Notes: generated from the sequence alone by a model not told the origin. A stretch of DNA of 64,000 nt from an uncultured Parvularculaceae bacterium (GCA_947259375.1 CAMYLZ010000017.1:1-64000); one strand, 5' to 3'; counted from the stretch's first letter, positions 52,548-64,000 are shown. A program made the numbers and translations.

Positions 52548-54673
52548 CACACCAACCGTTCGATTGTTTTCAACAAGGCGTTTTGATCGAATCGCTGTTT
52601 TACAACATAGGCATCGGCACCAAGCTCGAGCCCCCTTCTCCGATCGGCCTCATCATTGCGCGACGTCACGAGGAGCACCGGGATATGGGTGAGCATCGGA
52701 TCTTTTTTCATTGACGACAGCAAATCAAAGCCGTTCAGCCTTGGCATTTCAATATCCGACACAACGAGGTCTGCGGCCTCCCGTCGCAGCTCTCGCAGGG
52801 CATCGGCGCCGTCGACGCTAAGCCGCACATCATAGCCATTTGCTTCCAGAATGCTCTTTTCCAATGTCCGTGTCGTGATGGAATCATCGACAACAAGAAT
52901 GGAAATTCGTGCGGCTCTTGCATCCACGCCGGGCATTCGCATCATGCACCTCGCGTCGGCCTGCCGATAAACGTCTATGAGCGCACCCGGATCGAGAACG
53001 GGAACAACCGTGTCTGTCTTGAGCACGACACCGCCTGCGACGCAGCCTGCCTTATCAGGATGGAGATGCAGGTCGCGGATGACGCCTTCCAGAATTTCAA
53101 AAACCGCATCGACAACGACGCCAAAACGGCCACTGTCACTCTCAAGCTCGACCACCATGATGCGCCCGACCTCGCCATCCAGTTCCGGGCCGCCGCGCTC
53201 CAACAGAAATTCGAGCGGCGCAAGCGCCATAGGAGGGGCGCTGCCATCGGTCGCATGCGCCCGCCCGTCTATCGTCTGGATATCGCCGCAACTTATCCTC
53301 CGTATTCGTTTTATCTGCGACACAGGAAAAGCAGCGACCCGCCCCGCGCTTTCGACCAGCGCCAGGCGCGTAATCAGGGTTGACGCGACCGTCTTAAGCG
53401 TCACGCGCAGACCGCAAGGCTCGCGCGAGGCGACGGTCAGTCCGCCGCCAAGCCTCTGCACCGCATCGCTCACGACCGACAAACCCATCCCGCGACCGGC
53501 GACTTCATTGACGGATTCCTCCGTCGATAGGCCTGGCTGCATGATCAACGACGCTAAATAGGCGTCGCCGGCCGGCCCTTGAGCCGGCGCATCCATCAGC
53601 CCGCATTCTCTGGCGCGCTGGAAAATGCGCTCCTTGTCGAATCCGCGACCGTCATCTTCAACGGTAAAAACGAGACCGGCGCCGTTAGCGCTGATGTCAA
53701 ACAGAATATTTCCCTCATCGGGCTTGCCTGCGCGCCGACGCTCCTCCGGCGGTTCGATCCCATGGTGCACCGCGTTTCGAAGAAGATGCATGACGGGGTC
53801 TTTAAGGCGCAGCAAAACATTGCGATCAGCCGATAATTCAAGCCCGCGGATAGCGATATTGACGCGCTTTCCCTCTTGTCGCGCAATGTCGCGAATGATC
53901 CTGCCCGAGGCGCCAAACACCTCCCCAGCCGGCGCCGTTTGGAGCCGGCCTAACTGTTCTTGAAGGCTCCGGCCCAGCCGCCGCGTGCGCCACAAATGTG
54001 CGCGCTGACGGGCAATTGCATCCTGAATCGATTGCTCAACATCTTTTCGGGCTTTCGTGTCGCCGCTCGCCCGCCCAACCTTGCGCCCGGCGGCCGCCTG
54101 CTCTTTCAATTGTTCGTCAACGCGCACAAATAACCGAAGCGTGTCGTTTTGCGATTCCAATTCTCCAAGGATTTCCGACGAGCACTGAACGAGTTCGTCG
54201 AAACTCTGCGTGGAAACACGCGTCAAATCCTGCACGGCAAGCGGCGTGGGCTCTTCATGCAATGTTGTCGGCGCGCCGGATCCATCCCCGCCCCGCAGGT
54301 CATTTACAAAGCGGCTCGCCCGGCCCGGCGCGGGCTTTGCAGCGCCCTGCAAAATGGCCGCCGCAGCATCTTCAATCCGATCCAGCGCAGAGCGGACAGT
54401 GGCAATTTCTTCGGCGCCCAAATCCCTGCCCTGCGCCTGATGATCTTCAATTAATCCCTCAAGAGCGTGCGCGAGTTCTTCGACCGGGCGCATGCCAACA
54501 GCGCGCGCTGCGCCCTTCAAACTGTGAAGGCGCCGGTAAAGCTCGACAACATCAAGAGCCGGTCCTTGCAACCCAGCAGTCTCATAAGCGTCGAGCATCG
54601 CACGCGCCGCCGCGATATGGTCCCGATGCTCTGCATTGAATGCAGAAAGAAGCTTTGCCTGCAACTCTTTCAC
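52547..54673 (-). CDS. cheA: Hybrid CheA with C-terminal receiver (WspE-like)
   Basis: A 708-residue chemosensory kinase: Hpt ELYRRLHSLKGAARAVG with His50, dimerisation helices, HATPase HLLRNAVHHGIEPPEERRRA and VEDDGRGFDKERI, GRGMGLSVVSDAVQRLGGGL, CheW-like domain FPVSQIKRIRRI, and a C-terminal receiver ISILVVDDSITTRTLEKSIL with LVVSDIEMPRLNGFDLL. The CheA-REC fusion is typical of Wsp and Frz-like pathways. GTG start overlaps the mcp stop (GTGA). Confidence 0.93.
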   Translation of the reverse strand: MKELQAKLLSAFNAEHRDHIAAARAMLDAYETAGLQGPALDVVELYRRLHSLKGAARAVGMRPVEELAHALEGLIEDHQAQGRDLGAEEIATVRSALDRIEDAAAAILQGAAKPAPGRASRFVNDLRGGDGSGAPTTLHEEPTPLAVQDLTRVSTQSFDELVQCSSEILGELESQNDTLRLFVRVDEQLKEQAAAGRKVGRASGDTKARKDVEQSIQDAIARQRAHLWRTRRLGRSLQEQLGRLQTAPAGEVFGASGRIIRDIARQEGKRVNIAIRGLELSADRNVLLRLKDPVMHLLRNAVHHGIEPPEERRRAGKPDEGNILFDISANGAGLVFTVEDDGRGFDKERIFQRARECGLMDAPAQGPAGDAYLASLIMQPGLSTEESVNEVAGRGMGLSVVSDAVQRLGGGLTVASREPCGLRVTLKTVASTLITRLALVESAGRVAAFPVSQIKRIRRISCGDIQTIDGRAHATDGSAPPMALAPLEFLLERGGPELDGEVGRIMVVELESDSGRFGVVVDAVFEILEGVIRDLHLHPDKAGCVAGGVVLKTDTVVPVLDPGALIDVYRQADARCMMRMPGVDARAARISILVVDDSITTRTLEKSILEANGYDVRLSVDGADALRELRREAADLVVSDIEMPRLNGFDLLSSMKKDPMLTHIPVLLVTSRNDEADRRRGLELGADAYVVKQRFDQNALLKTIERLV

Positions 54674-56349
54674 GACACGACATACCTGTTGACGGATTGC
54701 TGCAGTTGCTGACTGAGGGCATTGAGATTTGATGTCGCGCCTTCAAGACTGCGCGTGCCTTCAGCAACGTCGCTACTAGAATTGCGAATGTCGTCGATCG
54801 CTTGCGACACCTGTTCAATGCCGATTTGCTGCTGATTAGTCGCCGCGATGATTTGCTCGAAGGTCTGAATGCTTGTCTCGATATTCTCAACGAGCGTTTC
54901 AATGGTTGCTTTCATCTGTTCGGACTGGCGCTTGCCGGTCTCGGTTCGTTTGACCGCCTCTTCCGTTTGCATGACCGATGCGTTGATCCCTTCCTGAATT
55001 TCTCCAAGGATCGATTGTACCTGCGCCGTTGCTTCCTTTGCCTGGCCGGCGAGGTTTTTCATCTCATCGGCGACGACCGCGAAACTTTGACCTTGCTCTC
55101 CGGCGGCGGACGCTTCGATAGCGGCGTTCAGAGCGAGCAGGTTCGAACGCTCGGCGATATCATTTACAGTCGTTATGATGTCGCCGATCGACCGGGTCTT
55201 TTCAGTCAACTCAACAACATTTTGCGCAACCGCCGCCGCCTGTTCGCCGATGGCTCCGATAGTGAGATAGGTCGCGCTGACCGCGTCAACGCCCGATTGA
55301 GATGCGCTGGATGTCGTCTCGGAGGCTGCCGCGACTTCTTTGGCGCGCTCGGCGATTTGCGCGCCCGATTGCGCGACCTCATTCAATGTCGTCGAGATCT
55401 CCTGAACGGCTGAATTTTGCTCACTGGTGCTCGCCGCCTGTTGCGCCACCGACGCCTGGAGCTGCGCCGTCGCGCTGCCGACATTGGTTACCGCCGCCAG
55501 GGTCTGTCGTGTGGCGTCCGCCAGGCTATCGGCCATTCCGTTAATCTGAGTCGCGAGCCGCCCGATCTCATCGCGTCCGCGAACCTCAACCCGCTTGGTG
55601 AGGTCGCCCTGGCCGACTTTCTCGACAAAAGCGACGAGTGCGTTGAGCGGCGGTGAGATTGACCGATGCAATATGCGGATAGTGGCGAGCGCGGTTAGCG
55701 CTGCAGCGCCGATGGCGAACATGAACACGCGCAACACGCTTTCGAACGTGGTGTTTATTCCCTGCCGCGCGGCTTGATCCATTTCCGTAGATCGCGCGAC
55801 CAATCGGTCAATCTGACCTGAAAACAATGCGCGCTGCCGGTCCAACACTTCCATTTGCGACGGAAGCGCAGAGACATCGCCGCTGTTCAATGTTGTGAAC
55901 ATCCGTTCAACCACAACACCGATATCCGACAGCTTGGCGCTGGTTTGCGACGCTTCTCGTGCGATCGCTCGCCAGTTGTCTTTAACGCCGCTTTTTTCCG
56001 CCGCCTCGGCCCGCGCGTTTCCCATAACCACAAGTGCATCGATGAGTTTTTCCGTTTCCCGTCGCGCAAGCTCCCATTCCTGCTGGGCTGCACTGGCGGA
56101 TTCATTCGACAATCCGCTATGTTCGAGGAAATGCAATGCAATTGCGCGTTCTGTGTGTATGCGCATGTTTTTCTGACTGGAAAAAATCGCCCCCTGAAGC
56201 CTAGCAGCCTGCAGGTTCGATTCGACAATATCCGCGCTGCGGTTGCGCAAGCTCCGCATCGAACCGAGCTGGTAAGCGCACAACGCGCCCATCGCGGCTG
56301 AAAGCACTAAAAACCCAACCAAAATTCGGGCGCCAATATTCAGCGTCAT
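54670..56349 (-). CDS. Methyl-accepting chemotaxis protein (WspA-like)
   Basis: A 559-residue MCP. Membrane segments about residues 8-28 and 205-227, a helical periplasmic domain of about 180 residues (4HB-like), HAMP (ISPPLNALVAFVEKVGQGDL), then a signalling domain with the hairpin IAERSNLLALNAAIEASAAG EQG region. No C-terminal pentapeptide for CheR binding (ends QSVNRYVVS). ATG with AGGAGG upstream. Only receptor in the cluster, so presumably its dedicated input. Confidence 0.92.
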   Translation of the reverse strand: MTLNIGARILVGFLVLSAAMGALCAYQLGSMRSLRNRSADIVESNLQAARLQGAIFSSQKNMRIHTERAIALHFLEHSGLSNESASAAQQEWELARRETEKLIDALVVMGNARAEAAEKSGVKDNWRAIAREASQTSAKLSDIGVVVERMFTTLNSGDVSALPSQMEVLDRQRALFSGQIDRLVARSTEMDQAARQGINTTFESVLRVFMFAIGAAALTALATIRILHRSISPPLNALVAFVEKVGQGDLTKRVEVRGRDEIGRLATQINGMADSLADATRQTLAAVTNVGSATAQLQASVAQQAASTSEQNSAVQEISTTLNEVAQSGAQIAERAKEVAAASETTSSASQSGVDAVSATYLTIGAIGEQAAAVAQNVVELTEKTRSIGDIITTVNDIAERSNLLALNAAIEASAAGEQGQSFAVVADEMKNLAGQAKEATAQVQSILGEIQEGINASVMQTEEAVKRTETGKRQSEQMKATIETLVENIETSIQTFEQIIAATNQQQIGIEQVSQAIDDIRNSSSDVAEGTRSLEGATSNLNALSQQLQQSVNRYVVS

Positions 56350-56885
56350 GCAGGCCTCCTTTTAATGGAATGAAATCGCCGCCAGACCGCGTCTTCATCG
56401 ACAAGCATGAGACCGTCCGGAAAAACCAGACGGACGATGCTCGAGACATTGTTTCGTTCCGCCCCCGCAGGCGACGCCGAAGCGCGATCAAGGCGAATAA
56501 TTACGATCTCCTCGTCGACGAGCACCGCCGCCTTTTCTTCACCATGGCGGAGCAGCAAGATTTTGCCGCCATCAGAGGCGGCCGCCTGGCCAGACGCGAT
56601 GACGGCGAGGTCGAAAACCGTCCAGATATTTCCACGCTCGTAAATCGCCCCCAGGACAGCGCTGTCCTTTATCGGCAGCCACGCCTTTGGGCGGATCGCC
56701 GTCACGCCCGCAAGCATTGACATTGGAAAAGCGAACCGCTCGCCATTTGCGCTTATTGCAGCTACATTGATGTATCTTCCGTCACTCACGCGATCGGCCC
56801 GCGGCCGTGACGCCAACAGCGCCGTGCGTTCATTTAAAATCGCATCGGCGCGACAAGCGTCGATCTTGAACGCGTCACTCCGCAT
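56346..56885 (-). CDS. cheW: CheW-like coupling protein
   Basis: A 179-residue CheW-domain protein: VSDGRYINVAAISANGERFA, FPMSMLAGVTAIRP, GAIYERGNIWTVFDLAVIAS, KILLLRHGEEKAAVLVDEEI. Couples receptor to CheA. The ATG at 56885 overlaps the cheR stop (TGATG), and its own stop overlaps mcp. It corresponds in position to WspD. Confidence 0.8.
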   Translation of the reverse strand: MRSDAFKIDACRADAILNERTALLASRPRADRVSDGRYINVAAISANGERFAFPMSMLAGVTAIRPKAWLPIKDSAVLGAIYERGNIWTVFDLAVIASGQAAASDGGKILLLRHGEEKAAVLVDEEIVIIRLDRASASPAGAERNNVSSIVRLVFPDGLMLVDEDAVWRRFHSIKRRPA

Positions 56886-58180
56886 CAGGCGTCCTCCCGC
56901 AAATCGCGCAAATGCATCCGCGCAAGACCGCGCATTTCTCCTGCCGATATGGTTTCTCCTTCGCGCAGCGGCGCTTCCGCCCGACACCCGCGCAGGCTTC
57001 GGACGACATTGCGAAAACTGCGGACCGCACAAGCGTCACGCCCAGCGGCCGCGTGCATCTCCCCCATTTGGTAATGGGCGAGCGTAAAATCCGGATCGAG
57101 ATAAATTGCCCGCTTGAGCGCGTTTTGCGCCTCAGCGGTTTGCGCAAGGTTCAAATACGCGACCGCCGCGAAAAACTGCGCCCCTGGGGCCAGCTGTAAC
57201 TCCCGCGCATTTTCTTTGTATACTGAAAGCAACGCGTCCCATTCGCCCGCATCCGCGCAGCGCCGAATATATTGCAAAGCGCCCTCACCATGCCGCCCCT
57301 TCGCACTCGAGCCGCGCCGCGATTGCAACTCCTTGCGCGCAATGCTCGACTGCCGCTCAACAGCCCCAATCTTGCGGCGCGTGCATGTCGAATCGGACCT
57401 CGCCTTGATTGGGCGAGTCCCATCAGCGTTGCGCAAAACCGGGGCCCATTGGCGCATGGCGGCCGGCGCGCCGGCTCCCGCGCGCTTTCGATAAAGCGTG
57501 GCGTCAGGCAGGATAACCGGCGCAAATATGTTCGCAATCTCCAAATAAGGCTCCGCATGCCCGGTCACCAACCAGCCTTCTGACGTCAGATTTTCATGCA
57601 ATGCGTGCAGGATCCGCCGAACGGCGCCGCTGTCGAAATAGATCATGACGTTGCGGCAGAAGATCAGATCGAACGGACCGTCATCGAGCGCGAATTTGCC
57701 GGGTTTCAATGTCGCCAAATTATGTCGGCGGAAGGTCACGGATTGCCGATAGCTGTCGCGCAGTCGCCAGCGCGCGCCGTCTGGAACGAAACACTCTTCG
57801 CGGAGCGGCGCCGGGATCGAGCGCAAATCCCAGTTGCTGTAAACGGCGCGGGCCGCCTGATCGAGCCGCTGCGCGCAGATATCCGTCGCCAAAATCCTGA
57901 TCCGGTTGTCATGAAACAGGTCAGGCAAATGCCTTTTGAGCAATATCCCGAGCGTGTATGGCTCAGCGCCATTGGCGCACCCGGCGCACCATATACGGAT
58001 GCGACGCGACGCGGCCATTGCACGCCATTCCGGAAATAGCAGCGTCGAAATTGCGCGCCATTGCGCCGGGTATCGCCAAAAGAACGTTTCCCCGACGGTT
58101 ATCGTCTCGATAAGCGCATCCCATTCCTTGCCGCCCTGCGCGCCGTCAAGCGCCGCGCGATAGGCCCTGATGCTGGTCAC
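56885..58180 (-). CDS. cheR: CheR methyltransferase with TPR (WspC-like), 5'-truncated by frameshift
   Basis: The frame from GTG 58180 gives 431 residues: SAM-dependent methyltransferase (TVGETFFWRYPAQW, IRIWCAGCANGAEPYTLGIL, FDLIFCRNVMIYFD) and a C-terminal TPR-like part (AKGRHGEGALQYIRRCADAG, YLNLAQTAEAQNALKRAIYL, DPDFTLAHYQMGEMHAAAGR). The usual CheR N-terminal helical domain is missing here but is encoded in another frame at 58340-58146; deleting one G from the six-G run near 58178-58183 would join them. CheR-TPR is the Wsp/Frz type and methylates the MCP. Confidence 0.85.
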   Translation of the reverse strand: MTSIRAYRAALDGAQGGKEWDALIETITVGETFFWRYPAQWRAISTLLFPEWRAMAASRRIRIWCAGCANGAEPYTLGILLKRHLPDLFHDNRIRILATDICAQRLDQAARAVYSNWDLRSIPAPLREECFVPDGARWRLRDSYRQSVTFRRHNLATLKPGKFALDDGPFDLIFCRNVMIYFDSGAVRRILHALHENLTSEGWLVTGHAEPYLEIANIFAPVILPDATLYRKRAGAGAPAAMRQWAPVLRNADGTRPIKARSDSTCTRRKIGAVERQSSIARKELQSRRGSSAKGRHGEGALQYIRRCADAGEWDALLSVYKENARELQLAPGAQFFAAVAYLNLAQTAEAQNALKRAIYLDPDFTLAHYQMGEMHAAAGRDACAVRSFRNVVRSLRGCRAEAPLREGETISAGEMRGLARMHLRDLREDA

Positions 58181-58340
58181 CCCCCGCCGTATTCATCCGT
58201 ACCCGCACTCTTTTCGCGAATTCATCGAGACGGGACGTTACATGGGTGAGGCCGGTTGTTTCTGCGACATATGTTGCAAGACAGGCCAGCGCAGATTTCT
58301 CGGCTTCCAACGGCGGCATCGCTTGCACTGCGCCTTTCAT
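58146..58340 (-). pseudogene. Frame-shifted N-terminal part of cheR
   Basis: From ATG 58340 (overlapping the cheW stop as ATGA) the frame reads SALACLATYVAETTGLTHVT and SRLDEFAKRVRVRMNTAGG, which is the CheR N-terminal domain, then runs out of frame after a six-G run. The main cheR frame resumes directly after it. Either an assembly error, a real inactivating indel, or a slippery site. Confidence 0.75.
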
Positions 58341-58828
58341 ACAGCCTCGTCGAAGATGTCTCTTCGGCGTTGCTCTTCCTCGAAGAAAAATCTTATGCGT
58401 TCGCGCTCGTAACCTCCGAGCAATTGCGCGATATCAAGAAGATGTGCAGCGCCGTCCGGACATGATATTTCCGCGATGACGGCGTCCTTATAAACCTGCC
58501 CTTCCGATACGGTTTTGATCTCGCTCGCGGCGCGTTTTGATATCCCTGAAACGCGATCGACGAGCAGGGCTGTTTTCGGAGAAAACGCCTTTAAAACAAC
58601 GAGATGATCGTATAATTGCAGCGCCTTGACGCAAACGCCGCCAATCAGTGCGTTAAAATTCACCACACTGACGAGTGCGCCGCCAAGCTCGAAGAAACCC
58701 GCATGCGCCGGCGCGGACGCCGGCGCGCCGACCAAATGCGGTACCGGCTCTATACTATCGACGTCACCGCGCCGGAGGGCGAAATGCGCACCCCCCGATT
58801 CGAACTCGATGAAAACGTCTATCGCCAT
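58337..58828 (-). CDS. cheW: CheW-like coupling protein, first gene of the chemosensory operon
   Basis: A 163-residue CheW: MAIDVFIEFESGGAHFALRR, FFELGGALVSVVNFNALIGG, HLVVLKAFSPKTALLVDRVS. Start ATG 58828 with AGGCG upstream is preferred over GTG 58873. Corresponds to WspB in an otherwise Wsp-like set. Its stop overlaps the true cheR start by four bases. Confidence 0.8.
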   Translation of the reverse strand: MAIDVFIEFESGGAHFALRRGDVDSIEPVPHLVGAPASAPAHAGFFELGGALVSVVNFNALIGGVCVKALQLYDHLVVLKAFSPKTALLVDRVSGISKRAASEIKTVSEGQVYKDAVIAEISCPDGAAHLLDIAQLLGGYERERIRFFFEEEQRRRDIFDEAV

Positions 58829-59270
58829 TTTTTCGCCTGCGTAATTCGATTTAATAATACGCACACTGACCACAAAGACGCGTAGGCATTAACGCCTTAT
58901 CGTTGATAAAATGTAAGCAACTAAAAATTTTTATTTGTCTCTATAAAGATTCATTATTTTTGACAACGCATCTTTATAACAATGAATAGGAAATACTCTG
59001 TTATTTCATTATCTTTTACTTATTTCACATATTGAAAATTTCATCTGCATGCCGGCGGCCCAAACCGTCTCGCGCGGCATGATGATGGCCTCCGCAGGGC
59101 AGACCGCCCGCCCGCCGCCGGAGCCAACGATAAGGACAACCGCCGGATACATAAGCGCGCCTGCAGAACTGAAACGGAATTGCCAGCCTCGCGCAGTCCG
59201 AAATCACGACCATGCGCCGAGCGGCCAATCGGCGCTGCAAGCGCGCCGAACAGCCATGCGATTGGAAAAA
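58829..59270. promoter_or_regulatory. AT-rich upstream region of the chemosensory operon
   Basis: About 440 bp without a supportable gene. 58890-59045 is very AT-rich. Contains the promoter candidate listed separately; the GC-rich right part shows nothing I can name. Confidence 0.4.
58938..58966 (-). promoter_or_regulatory. Candidate sigma-70-type promoter of the chemosensory operon
   Basis: Minus strand: TTGTCA (58966-58961), 17-nt spacer, TAGAGA (58943-58938), about 110 bp before the cheW ATG, in AT-rich DNA. One mismatch in the -35. Confidence 0.45.
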
Positions 59271-59347
<77 letters not shown>

Positions 59348-59510
59348 TTAGCCGGAAAGCGCGGTTTACGCTATCGCGCCTCATGCGGCAAGACCGGAAA
59401 CGGCGCGACGACCCGGCGACGCTGATTGCGCCTTTAAATCGCCCGCATCCTGGGCCACATTGTCAGCGATTGACGCCAGCATTCAGCCATTCGAGGGGGG
59501 CGCGTAGTCC

Positions 59511-60476
59511 ATGACCATCCGCAACTATCTGACGAGTATATTCGTTGCGCTCAGCGCCGCGCCCGCTTTCGCGCAGGAACCGGCGCCGATCTTTGCCGCC
59601 GAGACCGCGACGCCCGCCATGTGGCGCATATCGGACGCGGATTCCGACTATATACTGCTCGGCACTTTTCATGTCCTGCCCAAAGGATTTGACTGGCGCT
59701 CCGAAGCGGTAAACGCCGCCTTCGCGAAGGCCGATACGGTCTATTTCGAGATCGAGGCGGACTCGCCCGAGGCGCGCTCGACGGCCGTCAACGTCATGAT
59801 GACGGAGGGCTTCAACAAGCCGGGCGTCACCCTTTCCGGCATGCTTGACGGCGCCGAGGCGCAAGCACTCAAAACGATCTGCGCTGAACTGGGCCTGCCC
59901 TTCGCCGGCGTCGATCCGATGCGGCCTTGGAATGCATTTTTAACGCTCAGCGTGCAGTTCGTTATCAATCAGGGCTTCGACCCGGGGCACGGCGTTGATT
60001 CCGTGCTTTTGAAAGAGTCGAGAGCCCGCGGCAAAAATATTCGTTATTTCGAAACGCTAGAAGAACAACTTGCTTTCTTCACCACGCTCGCGCCGGACAT
60101 TGAGAAAAAGCTGCTTGAAATCACACTCAGGGATTGGGACCAGCAAGCGGCCGCCTTTGACGATTTATTTCGCGCCTGGGCCAGCGGCGATGTCGACTTC
60201 ATTGACGAGCAGATGAATGACGCAATGCGCGCAGATGCGCCGGAGGTCTATCAAAGGCTGATCGTCGAGCGCAATCTCGCCTGGGCGAATGAGCTTGATG
60301 CGGCGCTGAAAAACGAATCCGGCGCAGGGTTCGTCGCTGTGGGCGCAGGCCATCTGGTCGGCGGCGCATATTCGGTGCCGGCGCTGCTCGCGGCAAAAGG
60401 ATATGACGTCATCCCTTACGGAGAATGGACGTTTGACGGGGCAGCGAACGACAATGAGCCGCGCGCATCGCAGTAG
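59511..60476 (+). CDS. TraB/GumN family protein
   Basis: A 321-residue exported protein (signal peptide to PAFAQE). Family motifs: DYILLGTFHVLPKGFDW (GTxH), YFEIEADSPEA, SAGVDP-like FAGVDPMRPW, and the C-terminal FVAVGAGHLVGG. Possibly a metal-dependent periplasmic or surface hydrolase like Tiki proteins; function in bacteria is not established. Confidence 0.88.
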   Translation: MTIRNYLTSIFVALSAAPAFAQEPAPIFAAETATPAMWRISDADSDYILLGTFHVLPKGFDWRSEAVNAAFAKADTVYFEIEADSPEARSTAVNVMMTEGFNKPGVTLSGMLDGAEAQALKTICAELGLPFAGVDPMRPWNAFLTLSVQFVINQGFDPGHGVDSVLLKESRARGKNIRYFETLEEQLAFFTTLAPDIEKKLLEITLRDWDQQAAAFDDLFRAWASGDVDFIDEQMNDAMRADAPEVYQRLIVERNLAWANELDAALKNESGAGFVAVGAGHLVGGAYSVPALLAAKGYDVIPYGEWTFDGAANDNEPRASQ

Positions 60477-60547
60477 CGTTCATTCAATCTAGCAGACTGG
60501 AGCAGCGCCGTAATGCGCCGCCCGGTCGCGCTCAGGCCATATCTGGA

Positions 60548-62974
<2,427 letters not shown>

Positions 62975-64000
62975 TTATGTCAGTGTTTCATGAAGCGCGC
63001 CGTCGCGCGCCTCAAAATGCTGGGCGCGCGCTTCCCACGCCTCAAACAGGGCTTTATCCGTGCCCGTCATAAATGCCTGGAACCCGAGGTCGTCGATAAT
63101 CGCAAACAAGGCCGCGCGCCGGTCCGGATCGAGATGCGCCGCAATTTCGTCGAGCAGAAGGATCAGCGGCGCGCCCTCGCGACCAGCCGCCAGCGCGCGG
63201 GCATTGGCAAGCACCAGGCCGATCAACAGGGCTTTTTGCTCGCCAGTAGAGCAAAGCCGCGCCGGCCGGCCTTTGGCGCGATGCACGGTCTGCAAATCAG
63301 AACGATGCGGTCCGGCAAGCGCGCGGCCCGCTTCCGCATCGAGGCGGCGGCATGATCGCAGCTTGTCGGCGAATTCGCGCGCGACCTCCTCAACCGATTG
63401 CCGCTCAAGCGCTTGCTCAAGCTCGCCGTCAAGCGATATATCCGCCGCCGGGAAGGCGCCGCTTTCTTCGGTGACCGCGGCGCCAGCGAGGCGCAATGTC
63501 ATAGCGCGTCGCGCCGCCGCAATCGCGGCGCCGGCTTCGGCCATCTGCGCTTCAACCGCACCAAGCCACTCATCGTCGCGCGCGCCATCCTCAAGCAGGC
63601 GCTGGCGCTGACGCATCGCTTGCTCATAAGCCGTCGATCGGCGGCCATGCTGCGCATCATGGGCGAGCGTCATGCGATCGAGAAAACGGCGCCGATCGCC
63701 CGCACCCTCCATAAACAAGCGGTCTTGCGCCGGGGTCAGCCACAGGAACCGCAAATGGTCAGCGAAAGCGCCAGGCCCAGAAGCGTCGCCATCATCGATC
63801 CGGCAAACGCGGCGCGACGGGCTTGCGGCGTTCGCGCCAACGCCGAACCGGCGCTCATCCTCGCCGTCATCGAGCCGCGCCGACACGGCCCAGCCGCCCG
63901 AGCCGCCAATGCGCGGCAACTCATCGAGGCGCGCGCCGCGAACGCCGCGCCCCGGCCCGATCAGCGAAATCGCTTCAAGGATGTTCGTCTTGCCCGCGCC
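62975..64000 (-). CDS. recF: RecF recombination/repair ATPase, partial (5' end outside window)
   Basis: Open to the right edge; the visible part starts with GAGKTNILEAISLIGPGRG, the end of the Walker A P-loop. Then HLRFLWLTPAQDRLFMEGAG, DRRRFLDRMTLAHD, the signature CSTGEQKALLIGLVLANARA and Walker B LILLLDEIAAHLD, as in RecF. Loads RecA at gaps with RecO and RecR. The first roughly 35 residues are missing. The longest ATG-type frame begins at 63919 but conserved sequence continues beyond it. Confidence 0.95.
   Translation of the reverse strand, partial: GAGKTNILEAISLIGPGRGVRGARLDELPRIGGSGGWAVSARLDDGEDERRFGVGANAASPSRRVCRIDDGDASGPGAFADHLRFLWLTPAQDRLFMEGAGDRRRFLDRMTLAHDAQHGRRSTAYEQAMRQRQRLLEDGARDDEWLGAVEAQMAEAGAAIAAARRAMTLRLAGAAVTEESGAFPAADISLDGELEQALERQSVEEVAREFADKLRSCRRLDAEAGRALAGPHRSDLQTVHRAKGRPARLCSTGEQKALLIGLVLANARALAAGREGAPLILLLDEIAAHLDPDRRAALFAIIDDLGFQAFMTGTDKALFEAWEARAQHFEARDGALHETLT

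Noticed and set aside
45362-58828. Flagellar chemotaxis operon
   Set aside because: No flagellar or motor genes are present, and CheR-TPR plus CheA-REC fit the Wsp/ACF class better.

Overview
The window is a GC-rich, densely coded stretch (about 60% G+C by eye) from an alphaproteobacterial chromosome. Pointers are an imuA/imuB cassette behind a GTTC-N7-GTTC LexA box, an RpoE-ChrR pair of the singlet-oxygen type, an IalB-family protein, an L21 with a C-terminal extension, and gyrB-recF. I cannot fix genus; a marine Parvularculales/Caulobacterales-like or Rhizobiales-like lineage is possible.

Layout. 1-2046: SOS genes (imuB partial, imuA, an HMCES/YedK-type protein). 2162-7030: ECF sigma factor and ChrR-type anti-sigma, then a flavin oxidoreductase/DUF1365/DUF3833-like operon and an SDR; TGATCC-N18-TA promoters precede the sigma and SDR genes. 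7165-12099: fasciclin, outer-membrane barrel, disulfide reductase, periplasmic isochorismatase-like enzyme and divergent LysR regulator. 12204-15788: a solitary type II-C cas9 whose active sites are altered, with a candidate tracrRNA and a one-spacer array. 15946-21292: tRNA-Val, two sensor kinases, an XRE/S24-like regulator. 21289-29635: gph, glmU, rpiA, gor, ialB-like, acnA. 29762-45234: envelope pair (barrel protein plus GT2), dapF, tdk, PEPC-like protein, FNT channel, tRNA-Ser within partial tandem duplications, rplU-rpmA, assorted enzymes, cspA. 45362-58828: a large chemosensory and phosphorelay cluster. 59271-64000: tRNA-Arg, TraB/GumN protein, gyrB, recF (partial).

Most notable system. 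The 1082-residue Cas9 keeps its bridge helix, REC, RuvC-II, RuvC-III and C-terminal regions in one open frame. Its RuvC-I aspartate is glutamate (E16) and the HNH Asp-His pair is Asn-Tyr (N611-Y612), so it should not cut both strands and may not cut at all. There is no cas1, cas2 or cas4 in the window. A 36-nt repeat on the minus strand 3' of cas9 is followed after exactly 30 nt by a degenerate copy. A minus-strand antirepeat matching that repeat lies just upstream of cas9, ahead of a perfect GC hairpin. Together these look like an RNA-guided DNA-binding system kept without nuclease function, most simply a transcriptional regulator (inference).

The second notable region is the chemosensory operon cheW-cheR-cheW-mcp-cheA(REC)-cheB, whose parts match the Wsp/ACF class. 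Where Wsp has the diguanylate cyclase WspR, this operon continues into two receiver-bearing histidine kinases and adjacent RR/Hpt pairs, one of whose Hpt proteins has lost its phospho-histidine. The cheR reading frame is broken at a run of six G.
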